Shown: positions 1 through 12,101 of the stretch, one piece after another
How positions within the stretch are numbered: the stretch's first letter is position 1
How the letters are laid out: every line of letters starts with the position of its first letter
Assembly (NCBI RefSeq): GCF_964656455.1
Contig: NC_135715.1
Location: 75,591,414-75,655,413 of the forward strand
From: Halichoerus grypus
Taxonomy: Eukaryota > Chordata > Mammalia > Carnivora > Phocidae
Length of the DNA stretch: 64,000 nt
Direction: 5' to 3'
Position numbers and translations under genes: made by a program
The notes under the pieces: generated by a model
What the model was told of the DNA's origin: nothing
Databases searched by the model: none
Seen by the model: the letters and a program-made list of their open reading frames with translations, nothing else

Positions 1-399
1 CTCTTTTTCTAAACCTGTTTTCGTCTTAATTTCTACTACCACATGACACTGTGCCATCCTTCCAACTATATTATAGTTCTACTTAATGTAGGGTGGCCAG
101 TCATCCCAGTCTGCCAAGAACTTCTCTGGTTTCAGTTCTGAGAGTCCCATGTCCTGTAAAATACCTCAGCCCCGGGCCAACTGGGACAGTTGGTCACCCA
201 AGTTTACTGCCTCCCAATCAGATTTGGGTTCCTGGATCTTCCTTTGCTCATGCCAAGTTCCCATCTAGAACAGTTTATCACCTTGTCACTCTTTTGAGTT
301 TATCATGGGGCCTACACAGATTCTTGTACTTAACAGAGGCTCATGAATTAATCGGTTGGTTGATATACCATATACATAAATGTTGGCACCTATTCTTTT

Positions 400-600
400 T
401 TTTTTTTTTTTTAAAGATTTTATTTATTTATTTGACAGAGAGAGACACAGCGAGAGAGGGAACACAAGCAGGGGGAGTGGGAGAGGGAGAAGCAGGCTTC
501 CCGCCAAGCAGGGAGCCCGATGCGGGGCTCCATCCCAGGACCCTGGGATCATGACCCGAGCCGAAGGCAGACGCTCAATGACTGAGCCACCCAGGCCCCC
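400..600 (-). repeat. Can-SINE (tRNA-Lys-derived), antisense
   Basis: A poly-T tail (400-412) is followed by AAGATTTTATTTATTTATTT, a purine-rich body and the reverse complement of the tRNA-like head. It is flanked by a perfect 15 bp target-site duplication, GGCACCTATTCTTTT, at 385-399 and 601-615. The intact duplication suggests a fairly recent insertion. Open frames here are SINE sequence, not genes. Confidence 0.96.
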
Positions 601-1529
601 GGCACCTATTCTTTTATAGATGGCACTGGAGCACAGATTACTGTTCTCAAACTACCCAACATTAAAATCGAGCACTGCCAGCACCCCTTGATCAGGGGCC
701 GCCTAACACACTGTCATCCTTGGTTATAAAAGGTCTCATAGCGCCCTCTAGTTGTGGTGTCTGTAAGTTGTCTCCATCCAGCCGGATGACTAGAGAAGGG
801 TCCTGTCTGCTCCTCTGTATCCAGTGCAAGTCATAACACGGCCATTACAATTATGTAATATGCCATCAGTCAGTGTCTGTGACTGGACTTGATGTTTGCA
901 TAAACTGTCTGCTTCGTTTCAAGATTGTGAGAAGTTGAAACAACCACAGTGCCCTGTCCCTCCCAGAGTAGCTGACGGTGGACAGGTGGTACTTAGTGTT
1001 AGACTCATTTTGCAACTGGTTATAGATTTACTTCCAGCCTCAGTGGGGGATGATTCAAGTTTCTGCTTCTATGGCTCATTCAAATGCAACCCACAGCTCT
1101 TAAGGCTCCCTAATTTCTCCATGAGAACATTAAACTGCAGACGGCATGTGGTAGCCCCATTAGGCTTCTGAGTAATGGAATTGGGTAAATGGACATCAGA
1201 AAGGCTCCAGGGGTCTAAATCTATGCAGCTTCCCTGGTCCCAGATGGAATCAACCCTTTGACTGTGACTCCCTGGGAATTCCTCAAGGGGCACGACATAG
1301 GGGCAAATAAAAATGAACCCAGCAGAGAATTTGGAGAGTAGAATCAGATGAGACCTCTTTGCACGAGATCCCATTTTCTTCTGCACTTGAGAGGACTAAG
1401 CTAAATTGGGACCTAACCTTAATTTTATACACCTTTCTCCTTCTTTTTCTCTTCTGCTTTTAATATTGCCTTTGGAATAGTGGCCTTGACTGGCATAAGG
1501 ATATCTGGGATTTGACTTGAGTTGGGGTC

Positions 1530-1810
1530 ATATCATAAGGTACTGAACTTGGTGTCACACCCCTGGGGTTCATATCCCAGCTCTGCCTCTCTTCTTTGTT
1601 CATTAGTTTGAAGTAGTGGAGAGGATCATAAGCTTTGGAGGGGAGAGCTGCAGGAACCCCCAGCACCCCCTGCCCAAGTGTTCATTCGATTATCTATAAA
1701 ATGAAAGTTATTGATCTTGCAGGTTTGTATGAGTACTCAGTGGCATGTTGTTTTTAAAACACTTAGCACAGGGGCCTGACATGTAGTAATAAACACTCAG
1801 TGAGTGGTAG
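1530..1810 (+). repeat. MIR-like SINE fragment
   Basis: The tRNA-like segment (GGGGTTCATATCCCAGCTCTG), an ATAAAATG stretch and the GCACAGGGGCCTGACATGTAG core in that order match the ancient mammalian MIR element. It is diverged and has no visible target-site duplication. Confidence 0.6.
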
Positions 1811-2788
1811 TCCTTTATGAGTTATTATCACACTCCTTCCTATCTTCCTTCATTGACTAATCATTCATTGAGAACAGGGTGACTGACATTTAAGCTGGCC
1901 CTCCCAGGCTGAGCAGGTCTTGGCCCGAAGGGCAAAGGGTAAGGAGAGCAACATCTTCACTAGGGGGAGAGAGCATGGACAGCAGGTGTGTGGTGGGCTT
2001 CCAGGCATGGGGGAGGAAAGAAGAAGGTGCAACATTTGTTTAATTTGAGTTTTTGTGTCTGAATTTCTAATATTTAAGTATTATCCTGATCTTTCTCCAT
2101 TCCCCAGCCAGTAAGAATCCTGTTGACAGAGGCCCCTCACTAATGCGGTTTCATTCACAAAGCCAGACCTCATACAACTTCAGTTTGTCCCTTCCACTCA
2201 TGTGTCCCTGTAGCACTTTGTCTCTCAGTAGAGTTTCGGGTATTTTGTAGACAGGCAACAGAGAGCATCTTGGTCTCTGCTGCAGCTCCTTGTACTCGCG
2301 CTTGCATATACTAAGCACTCAATCTGCCTATTAGCTGTGTTAAATTTAATATAGTTTGATATTTCACTGTGACACATTTTGAAGTAGTTGTTGCTGTCTT
2401 TTTTATTTTGATAATTAAAAATTTCTTCTATTTCAAATAAAGAGAAGACCCAGTGTTGAATGATGCCCTGGCCTTTGCATTCCAGCAATTTTTCAAAAGT
2501 TTTACTTAACTTTCACTGGATTTGAGAATTTACATTGAATGCACAACCCATAATTATCTTTTTTTTTTTTTTTTAAGGAATGTGTATTTGCATTCTTCCC
2601 TTTAATTCATTGTGAAATGAATTAGGAAAGGTAAATTTTTAATTTAAAATAGTTTTGAACTGATCAGCCCTGTCACAAGGCGTGCTTCTTTTGTCTTCAG
2701 AATTCTTAAACAAAATAACAAGCCACTGTTCATAGAGGTTATTCTGTGGGGGAAAATAACTAAATCCCTGCTTTGTTTTCTGTTGTAG

Positions 2789-4507
2789 GCAGTGGCCACA
2801 ACTGAGGAGCCTGATGCGCACCGTAGGTGTGAAAGCCAGGCTGGCAGCAGCCTCGGAGATGAAGATACGCATCTGGGGCCTGTGGATGCGGATGTGCATG
2901 TGGGTTTGAACCCAGCTGCCTTGTGGCCACGGGCTCCCAGCCCCGAGAACATGACAACAGCCCAGAACGGCCATGGGCGACTTGCCGCTATCCCATGTTC
3001 TGTCTCTGATCCCAAAGACCCCAAAATGGTGACTTACCCAGCATGTCAGAATGGAGGCTGCAGCAGCAGCTACTGCGGGGAGGTGGAAGCCCAGGAGGCC
3101 AGACTCAGCCCTGCTAAGCTCATGCGCCTCTTCTCCGTGAGTAGGAAGAGGACCAGCACCAACCCGGAGAGGCCCCGCTCCATGGTCCTGATGGGAAATT
3201 CCTCCACCTGGAATGCCCTTGCCTCCTTTCGGAAAATGGGATCTTTCAAAAAACTGAAGTCCTCCGTCCTTCAAGGAATTCAGAACCGAGAGGGGTCAGA
3301 TGCGGCAAAGGAAGACCCCCCGGAACGTGATCCAGGGAAACCCATCCCAAACGGTGCTGCAGTCGGAATGCAAACCAGCAGGTGCCCCTCCTCGGGACCA
3401 GCAAGTGACGCCCCGAAGGTAGGGCCAGGGGGCGCGTCGGACTGCTCCGACCCCGAGGAGGCCGACGACGCCTTCCAGAGGAGCACCCATCGGTCCCGCA
3501 GCATCCGCCGCGCCTATGGCCTGGGCCGCATCAGCCTCCTGGATTGCGAGAAGCATCAAGGGTCCCAGAACCACGTCCGGCCGCTGGCCCCTGTCACCCA
3601 GGAGCCCACCGTGTGTGAGATCCTAGTGAAGGACTCCGAGAACAATAGCATCTACAGGAAAAGCAAGAGCACGGATAACTTGAACTTTCTGAAGAAGAGC
3701 TCCTTCAAACGGAAGTCCACCTCAAATCTCACGGACCTCAAGGGGGCGCCTGAAAAGCCAGCGCCCCGACGGACGCTAAGCAGTTCATCTGCCGACTCGG
3801 AAAAGTTCGGTGGGTCCGAGAGGAGGACGAAACGCTGGAAGAGCCCACTGCGGGCCAAGGACTTTGACAGAGTCCTGAGGTTTGTGAGCAGCGCCACCGA
3901 CGCGGCCTGGAGGAGAGAGAGCCCCAGGAGCGGGGCGCCCTCGCCCGGCGAGGCGAGCCAGAGGCTGCAGGTGCACAGCCGGCTGCACGACGCCTACTCC
4001 CGCCGCGTGTCCACCAGCGCTGAGCGCGAGTGGAGGAGGTGCGCAGGTGCGCACGCCGGCTCGGGGTGCGGCCCGGCTGGGGCTCCGAGCCCCCAGGTGG
4101 ACGTGGACACGGCCGTCTTTCCTCTGGAAGCCACAGGCTGCGGGGCGGCCGGAAGTGCCCGTCCTTGCGCTGGCAGCGCCTCAGCGAGTCCGGTTGCCCA
4201 GGACTCCGACGAACGCCAAGCTGGCAGCCAGTTTACTTTCGAACCCGAGCAGCCGCTCACCCCCGCAAGGCCTACCACACCCAAGCCCCCTAGCCCTCAG
4301 AGCCCAGGCGCGGGAAATGCCACGTGTCCCAGCAGCCTCAGTGCGCTGTCCCTCACTTCAGTGGACAGTGAAGAAAGGGCAGAGGGGCCTGTGACCTCCC
4401 AGGATTCTGTGCAAGCCGCGTGTGACAAAGGCAGTGAGGACGGCGCCAGCAGCCACCCTCAGCTGAGCCCCCACCTGGCGTCGGGTCCAGAGGAAAGGAG
4501 GGAGGAG
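2789..4507 (+). CDS. SPATA13: SPATA13 (ASEF2) large N-terminal coding exon of the long isoform
   Basis: SPATA13 is a guanine-nucleotide exchange factor for Rac1/Cdc42 that is activated by APC and acts in cell migration and adhesion. This exon encodes 572 codons if read from GTG at 2792, and ends exactly on a codon boundary at an excellent donor (GAG|GTAAGG, GT at 4508-4509). It carries no catalytic domain. It looks largely disordered and Ser/Arg/Pro-rich. Visible blocks are LSPAKLMRLFSVSRKR (105-120), a basic stretch with STWNALASFRKMGSFKKLKS (138-157), RSRSIRRAYGLGRISLLD (234-251) and KSKSTDNLNFLKKSSFKRKS (290-309). A Pro-rich tail spans about 485-505. The start is unresolved: no ATG stands at codon 1, the first in-frame ATG is codon 54 (2951), and two acceptor AGs compete (2787-2788 and 2791-2792). 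The frame runs 22 codons past the donor to a stop at 4571-4573, which only a retained intron would use. Identification rests on the exon chain with the next two exons and recalled SPATA13 sequence. Confidence 0.9.
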
Positions 4508-5805
4508 GTAAGGGCAGAGCAGGGACCTCTGGTAGGTAACCTGCTGCGGAAGGGGTGCCTGTCCCAGCACTGACCTTTCATCTCTCCTGGAGGTTGCCCG
4601 TACGCTGGGGTGTTTCCCCTGGCATTTACCCTTTTTGCTTCACCTGCCAGAGAGGCAGGCGGCCCTGTGCTGATTGGACTGCCATCGTGATTATTCCTGT
4701 CAAGGTGCTGTCATCTTTATCTCTTTTGAAAGGAACTGCTACTCTACCAAATTCCTTGAGATGGCACTTGCCCCACCATTCATTCAAAAGATACTTAACT
4801 GAGGACCAACCACATGCTAGATTCTGGGGGGAAAATGTTGATAGAGACCTCTCTTCCACTGTATGCAGCTATTTAATAGGGGCTCTCAAAATTTTGTTTT
4901 TTGAAACATTTTTTTATTACCCATAGTTTTCTTAATATTTTAAATTGTTGCTGTGTCCTTTCCAACAGACTACATATAAATGAGATTCTTTGTGTTAAGA
5001 TACCATTATATGTTCTAAATCTTTTATTTTCTAGGAACGAATTAGAAACCTACAGTTTAATACCTGTCAACCCCTGAGTGATGATGGTTCAAAGAAATTT
5101 TTATGACTGTTATTGCAGTTATTTTTAGAGTAGAACATAAGCATCTCATGAATCAGATCAACTAATAACTGTCAAGTCTACAGGAGCAATGTTCTTTTCA
5201 TATCCTGTCAAGCATCCAGACAACTTTCCCTTACTGTATAATTTTCACTTATTTCTAAATGCATTCAGTACATTACAGAGCTGAAAGATGAGGAAATGCA
5301 TTCATGTGTATATATTGCCAACTATTCTTCACATACATTTCTAGACTGTTTTACAGGTATAAATTGGTGCTTGCCATAGAAAATAATCTCCTAGCAGCTG
5401 TTCCTTCCCACTGATCCCTGGAGAGGACCTCGGTTTTGTTCTAATGCCTGTAGATGAATGATTACACAACAGCTTTTGCAAACTTGGAAGCCAGGATAGC
5501 CTGTGGATGATAAGAAGAAGCATAATTCCTTCTACCAAACACCCAACCTGCCCTACTGATGGTTTAGAACCACCCCCACCCCCCACCCCCCTGCTCCAAA
5601 ATAAAAGATTTGCATAGGTCTAGAGGTTCTTTATATGAAACATGGAGATTTTATTTTCTGCTTAATAAAATTAGTAAAAAATCATCATTAAAATATTTTC
5701 TTTCTGAGTGCATATTAAGTCAACATATGCAAGAGATAGTTTCTAACTTACTTTTCAGAATTATTTTGATCATTATATAGCTTTACCCATATATTTGCCA
5801 AGTGT

Positions 5806-5853
5806 AATTTAATTATATATAGTTATATATAATTTAATCATATATAATTTAAT
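5806..5853. repeat. AT-rich short tandem/palindromic repeat
   Basis: A unit resembling TATATAATTTAAT recurs about three times with partial dyad symmetry. A second TA-rich run lies at about 6119-6153. These are simple low-complexity sequences. Confidence 0.7.
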
Positions 5854-6978
5854 TTCTACCCACAAGGGATCACCAAAGATAGAAAGCAGGGCACAAGTCA
5901 TCAGGAGTCCACACATGTGTACAGATAATTCGACAAATTTGCCTCAAGATGTTTATCACATTTTGAAGTTGCATTTATTTCCTTAAAATTCTTATCAAGC
6001 ATATCAGGCTTCCTCTTGTGCTTTTAAAGTAAATGTCGTGAAGAAAAATATAATGATGATTTTGCCCAACTTGCATTTTACATATTGGTCATCTTCAGTG
6101 TTACTTGCAGAGAAGTAAAATATATATATGATATTTGTCATATATATATATATGGTAAAATACACCCTGAAGCCTTCTCTTTTATTTTGACATTTAGAAA
6201 CAAAATACAAGCATAATGAAACAAACAGAAAAACACCTTACAAAATGCAGGAACTCCAACCTTTATGATTTATAAAGCAGTTTTTGTCTATCTTATATAG
6301 CATTACACAAAATTATATTACAGTCTCAATATATTTTAGCGTACAGTGTGTTATTCTGTACTTAATTCATTGAAAGTATGGTTCTACTTCTATCTTTAAA
6401 GCTAGTTGAAGTTATGATTAGTGTTGAGTATAAAAAAAGTTGAAATCTATATATATTATGATATTTAAAATAAGTATTATAATGCAGTTTTCAGTAAGGA
6501 GTAATAATTTTTAAATTTAGAACCATTTATTTATAACATGACACTCTCAAAGTGACAAAATAATCTTTGAAAAACTATTAACAGTTTAACAGGATTTTGT
6601 ATTACTGTGGAAAAAGGGTGGGAAATATTCCCCTACTCTTCCTTTATGAAGCATTGTAGAAAAATCACCTTGTTAACTTTATACTTCTGCCACCTAGTGG
6701 TAAGTTTTTTTGTAAGAGTAATGATCAGTTGAAGGACCCTAAAATTGTTTTAGTTTAAAAATGCAACTGAGTATTTATACTGGGGACAGTGCCCCCTGTC
6801 CCCTGATAAAGGTATAGGCACACGAATTTAGAGTGTTCTTGCTGGTTTTCCTACCAAGTCCTAGAATAGCTCCATTGGGTGAATTAGGTCACTAGGAAAG
6901 GGACCCCGTCCTTAGTCATGCAGTATAGATTCAGAAATTTGTGGTAATGTTGAAATATGCTGTAGGTGAAGCTCTTTT

Positions 6979-7155
6979 ATTTATTTATTTTTATTTTTAA
7001 AGATTTTATTTATTTATCTGAGAGAGTGAGCACAAGCAGGGGGAGCTGCAGAGGCAGAGGGAGAAGCAGGCTCCCCGCTGAGCAGGGAGCCCAACGCGGG
7101 GCTCGATCCCAGGACCCTGACAGATGCTTAACTGACTGAGCCACCCAGGCGCCCC
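6979..7155 (-). repeat. Can-SINE, antisense, in the tail of an older SINE
   Basis: A T-rich tail is followed by AAGATTTTATTTATTTATCT, a purine-rich body and GAGCCACCCAGGCGCCCC. It abuts a second, more diverged copy (7156-7383). The pair is bracketed by GAAGCTCTTTTA (6968-6979) and GGAACTCTTTTA (7384-7395), so this younger copy appears to have landed in the tail of the older one. Confidence 0.9.
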
Positions 7156-7383
7156 TATGTATTTAGTTTTAAAGATTGTATTTATTTTTTTAGAGAGCAA
7201 GAGCAGGAGGGTGTGCACACTCACATACCAGTTGGTGGAGATGCAGAGGGAGGGCGAGAGAACCTCAAGCAGACTCTGAGCTGAGCACGGAGCCCCACTC
7301 GGGGCTCAATCCCATGACCCCGAGATCATGACCTGAGCTGAAATCCAGAGTCGGGACATTTAACTGAGACACCCAGATGCCCT
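7156..7383 (-). repeat. Older, diverged Can-SINE, antisense
   Basis: It has the same order of segments as other antisense copies (AAAGATTGTATTT, purine body, GATCATGACCTGAGCTGAAA, ACACCCAGATGCC) but with many substitutions. The body GTGTGCACACTCACA is typical of an older subfamily. Confidence 0.88.
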
Positions 7384-8944
7384 GGAACTCTTTTAAATGA
7401 TGAAAATCCATTGTAACTCCTTGAGAGGGAGCTTTAGTCTTTCAGTAGATTTTTATTTTATTTTATTATTATTATTATTTTTAGTTTGGTTGGAATCCTG
7501 GCTCTGCCGTTCTAAAGATGCCCTCCATTGAGTGAACTGCTGAGCTTCTCCTGGCCGCAGTCTTCTCAAGGGCAGAATGTGGGATAGCTTCATCTTGCCT
7601 TGGATGTTTGTTGTAGGAACCAGGGGATTTGTGCCTGTTAAATTTATGCCTGTTAAAATGCTTAACACTGGCTCTCAGTGTGCGATGATTACTATCCACT
7701 TAGATGATTTTTCTATCCTAGATTGACCTGACTTCTTGAAACAGGGGTGCATTAAGATCAGATTTTTCCAAAAGTGTTTTTTGACTGCGTTATAGTCTTA
7801 GGGAGGACTGTGAAGATCTTCAAACAGTTAGTTTGACTTCACATTAATTTTTTTTTTTAAAGCATGAGAGTTAGGTTCTAGCATGACCTAAAATTTATAT
7901 GTTCATTCAGTATTGCACCAAAGCAAATTTGTTGAGCACCTACCAGGTATAAGACACTCAAATTAGATGTAGCTCTATAAGGATGTCAAGGACATTATAA
8001 ATGAGCTAAGATGTATCTAAATCTTATTAGAACTGTGCAGAATAGATTAAATCTCACAAAAGAGGTAAAACCATATGCTGTGGGATTTCAGAAGAGTTGT
8101 AGTTTTTACCCATGTATCAAATCAAGGAAGGAAACTGATTTGAAGAAGGCGAGATGTCTACATATAGTTTCAGTGGTCACATATGCAGAGATTTTATGTG
8201 ATTTGAGAGAATAGGAAGTAACATAATTTGGTTTGGTGTAGGGGAATGATCCAAGTTAAGATGAAATCATTAAGCCCAGATCATGCACACTCTTGAATTT
8301 AGAGTAAACAATCTCTATCTATACGTTACTTGGTAAGCACCATGGAGTCAAAGATGTTTTTGAATAGCGAAGAGCCAAGCACAGAACTGCGTTTTGGGGA
8401 AGTTAATCCACCATTGGTATAGAAGAGAATTGGAAAGAAAGGTGACCGGGGGAAAGCTATCAGGAATTTATTGCCAGAGAGAGCTCAGAGGTAATAAGGC
8501 TCTGAAATGTGGGGATGGAAATAGAATATATAAGGAAGGAAGGAAAAGGAGTGAATGAAACAACACATTATAAAGACTAATGTACCTTGTCATTCGGTAT
8601 TTACCTACCTGATATATATGCCAGATATAAGGAAAAGAAAGAGTTGAAGAAAAAAGGCTATTCTTGTTCTTATAGATCCACATTCTAATTGGTAGATTGG
8701 AATGTATACAAATAATTATGATGTAGTGTGGTGTTTCAGCTGAGGAATGTACAAAGTACCATGAAAGCACCAAAGACCGAATTATTAACCTTGGGTAGAG
8801 TTGCATAACTGGGGAAAGAGAAGTGTGTGAGGTCTTGAAGAAGCTCAGGATGGGGGATGCAGGGGGCAGCAGTTGAGGAGCGGCAGGGTCTTCCAGGCCA
8901 ACTGGAAGAGCATGGGGGAGGGAGGAGGTACTGTTGACATAGGG

Positions 8945-9105
8945 AGTCAGCCAGAAGAGTTATCTAAGCCTTATTTTCCTCCCCTGTAAACTGGGAGTAG
9001 CTAGAGTACCTGCCTATCACATGGGGTTGTTGTGAAGATAAAATGAGATGATGCAGGTAGAGAGCTCAGCACTGAGCTTTGCATATAGTAAGTGTCCACA
9101 AAGAT
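8945..9105 (+). repeat. MIR SINE fragment
   Basis: It matches the MIR 3' half: TTATTTTCCTCCCCTGTAAA, then GGTTGTTGTGAAGATAAAAT, then a CAGCACTGAGCTTTGCATAT-like segment ahead of AGTAAGTGTCC. Confidence 0.75.
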
Positions 9106-9149
9106 GCTGATCTGTGGTGCTAAGGGAACTGCACGTTGCTCACCATAAC

Positions 9150-9360
9150 TTTTGTACAGGGTGGTTGGGTGGAGAAGTGGGAGATAAGATTGGAAAGTTA
9201 GATCTGTACAGAGTTAAAAAGGGCCTTGCTTGGAGCTTGGACTTTACCCTGCAGGCAGGAGAAAGCCAGAGAGGTGTTTACCAGGGACCGCAGAAGGGGA
9301 CCAGCTACATAGAGAGGATTGGGATGGGGGCGGTCCTGGGAGAGAGCATTCCTCAATAGT
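9150..9360 (-). repeat. Possible L2 fragment
   Basis: AAAAAGGGCCTTGCTTGGAG followed by TTGGACTTTACCCTGCAGGC resembles the complement of the L2 3' region. It is diverged and I could not align it. Confidence 0.4.
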
Positions 9361-10890
9361 CTAGTTCAGAGGTAATGAGATCTGTATTAAAACCATGAAA
9401 ACAGAGAGGAGAGGTTACACTTCAAAATGATTTCACAGTTTATTTTTAATTAGCATTTGAATGTTCTGGGGGAGAGAGAAGTCAAAGATGATGGGGCGAT
9501 CAGGAGCATACTCTTGTGTTGGAATCGGTAATCAAACAAGCCATGAAAACAATGGACTGGAGCTGAATTCAGGTTATTATCCTAGCCCTTCCACTAACAT
9601 GCTGGCTCCTAGTGCGAAATCCCTTTCCTTTTCTGAGCCTCTGTTTACTTGAACACTCCAGTGTTTTAGGGTTTTATCATTTTCTTCCTCAGGGACTGTA
9701 GCTTCAAAATTGTTGGAAGCCATTGTACAACCCAGTCTTATAAAGTTAAAGCAACTGGAGTGCTTGACTGGGAGATTTTGTAGAATACAAATTGTTTTTA
9801 CCACGCAGGGTTTCAACTTGGCCTGGCCCACCACTCATGGTGTCCTCCAGTCTCTGCAAGTGCTGATTTTAGCTTGCCCACCACCCACTGGGGTGGCCCC
9901 CACCTGAGAACCGCTACTTGCGTTGTTGTTCCCGACTCATAAAAAAGAGGGTATTTTGTGGCACCACAAGGTACAGTGTCACGAAAGTAAAACTTCCCTC
10001 CAACTTCAGTACTGGAGTAATGCAGTAGGTGAGCAGGGACTAAATTCAGGCCCAATTTCAACATGAATTACAAATTTTGGAGTTTGATGAGGATGATGGG
10101 TACTTAACACATAACGATAGCTCCAAGGTGCTGTTTTTGGTGTGATTTAATCAGAGATATAGATACATTACCTAGTTTTGACTCTGTAGATTACGTAGGT
10201 ATGACTCTTTGTGTTCCTCAAATAGCTATTTGGAGACATCAACAATTCTTCTGGAGATTAGAAATGATCCACAGCTATTTCACAGGACCATCCCTAGAAC
10301 CAGAAATAGGAGGTTGCATTTATAGAAGAAAATGTAGTGACCTTAGAGAATCTGCCCAAGGCTTTTTAGGAGTTTTATTGAGGTATAGTTTGCATAACAT
10401 GCAACTCACCAGTTGTGAATATACAGTTTGGTAATTTTTAGGAAATTTATAGAGTCGTGCAGCCCCCAAAACAGTCAAGTTATAGAACACTTCCATTACG
10501 CCAGAAAGTTCCCCTGTGCCCTGTGCAGGCAATTCCTGCTCCTGTAAAAACCCAGGCCACTACTGATCTGCATTCTGTCTCAATATTTTTTTTTTAAGTG
10601 AGCAATTCAGTGATCTGTAGTAAATTTTTTGGAGTTGTGTGGCCATCACCACTGTCTAGTTTTAGAACATTTCCATCATTCCTGAGGGAGACCTCACATC
10701 CATTTGCAGTCACTCCCTGTTCCATCCCTGGTGCCTGATCTACTTTTTGTGTCTATAGATTATACTTTTCTGGATATGTCATTGAAATAGAATCATATAA
10801 TATGGTCTTTTGTGTTTGGCTTCTTTCACCTGGTATATTGTTTTCAACACTGATTCATGTTGTAGCGTATATCAGCACTGAATTTCTTTT

Positions 10891-11085
10891 TTTAAAGATT
10901 TTATTTATTTATTTAAGAGAGAGAGGAGAGAGAGAGCACACCAGCAGGGGAAGGGGCAGAGGGAGAGGGAGGAGCAGGCTCCCCGCTGAGCAGGGAGCCT
11001 GATTTGGGGCTTGACCCCAGGAACCTGGGATCGTGAACTGAGCAGAAGGCACATGCTTAACCAACTGAGCCACCCAGGCACCCCT
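10891..11085 (-). repeat. Can-SINE inserted in L1M
   Basis: The SINE body is flanked by CACTGAATTTCTTTT (10876-10890) and CACTTAATTTCTTTT (11086-11100), a 15 bp duplication with one mismatch. This shows insertion into the already resident L1. Confidence 0.95.
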
Positions 11086-11820
11086 CACTTAATTTCTTTT
11101 CTAAGGCTGAATAATAATCAGTTGTATGGATATCTCACATTTTGTTTATCCATTCATCAGTTGTTAGACATTAGAGTTGTTCCCCCTCTGGGGCTGTTAT
11201 GAATAATGCTGCTATCAATATTTATGTATAAGTCTTGTGTGGACATATGTTTCCATTCTCTTGGGTAGGTAAGTAGGAGGTGAGTTTCTGGGTCATTTGT
11301 GATTCTATGTTTAACCATTTGAGGAACTGCCACACTGTTTTCTAAAACAGTTGTCCCATTGTAGATTCCCACCAGCAATGTATTAGGGTGCCAGTTTCTC
11401 TGTGTCCTTGCCAGGACTTGGTATCATCACTATTCTGGATTCTAGCCCTTCAAGTGGGTATGTAGTGGTATCTCACTTTGATTTTCATTAGCATTTCCCT
11501 AATGACTAATGCTGTTGATCATCTTGTTTATTAGCCATTCTTTTATCTTATTTGGTGAAGTGTCTATTCAGATCTTCTGCTCATACTGTCACTGCATTTT
11601 TAGTTTTATTGAGCAGTAGGATTTCTTTATACATTCTAGATACAAGTCCTTTATCAGATATATGACTTGCAAATGTTTTCTCACAGTCTCTGGGTTGTCT
11701 TTTTATTTTCTTGATTGGGTCTTTTGGAAAGTAGAAATCTCTGTATTGACAAAAATCGCCAAGATTTTCTCCTGTCTTCTGGAAATGTTAGTTTTAGCTC
11801 TTACACCTGATATATGCTCC

Positions 11821-12101
11821 TTTTTTTTTTTAAATTATGTTTTTTATTTTAATTCCAGTATAGTTAACTTACAGTGTTATATTAGTTTCAGGTGTGCAAT
11901 ATAATGATTCAGCAATTCTATACATTACTCAGTGCTCATCATGATAAGTGTACTCTTAGTCCCCTTCACCTATTTCCCTCATCCCCCACCCACCTCCCCT
12001 CTGGTCACCATCGGTTTGTTCTCTATAGTTAAGAGTCTGTTTTTTGATTTGCCTCTATCTCTCTTTTTTCCTTTGCTCATTTGTTTTGTTTCTTAAATGG
12101 C
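11821..12101 (-). mobile_element. 5'-truncated carnivore L1 3' end inserted in older L1M
   Basis: Poly-T (11821-11831) leads into TCCAGTATAGTTAACTTACA, TTTCAGGTGTGCAATATAAT and TGATAAGTGTACTCTTAGTC, the same L1 3' sequence as at 39,935-40,822. The flanks ATATGCTCC (11812-11820) and ATATGCTCC (12102-12110) form a short target-site duplication. No ORF survives. Confidence 0.85.

Larger units (their letters stand above)
1..2788 (+). other. SPATA13: SPATA13 intron upstream of the large coding exon
   Basis: This stretch holds no supportable exon. It contains one antisense SINE near the left edge, one MIR-like fragment and otherwise unique AT-rich sequence. It ends in the acceptor tract of the next exon, with a T-rich stretch from about 2771 and AG at 2787-2788. 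Whether an upstream coding or untranslated exon lies before position 1 cannot be seen here. Confidence 0.75.

Noticed and set aside
93..619. Open frames of 153 and 79 codons at the left edge
   Set aside because: Their 3' parts are the antisense SINE at 400-600, and no splice or protein evidence supports the rest.
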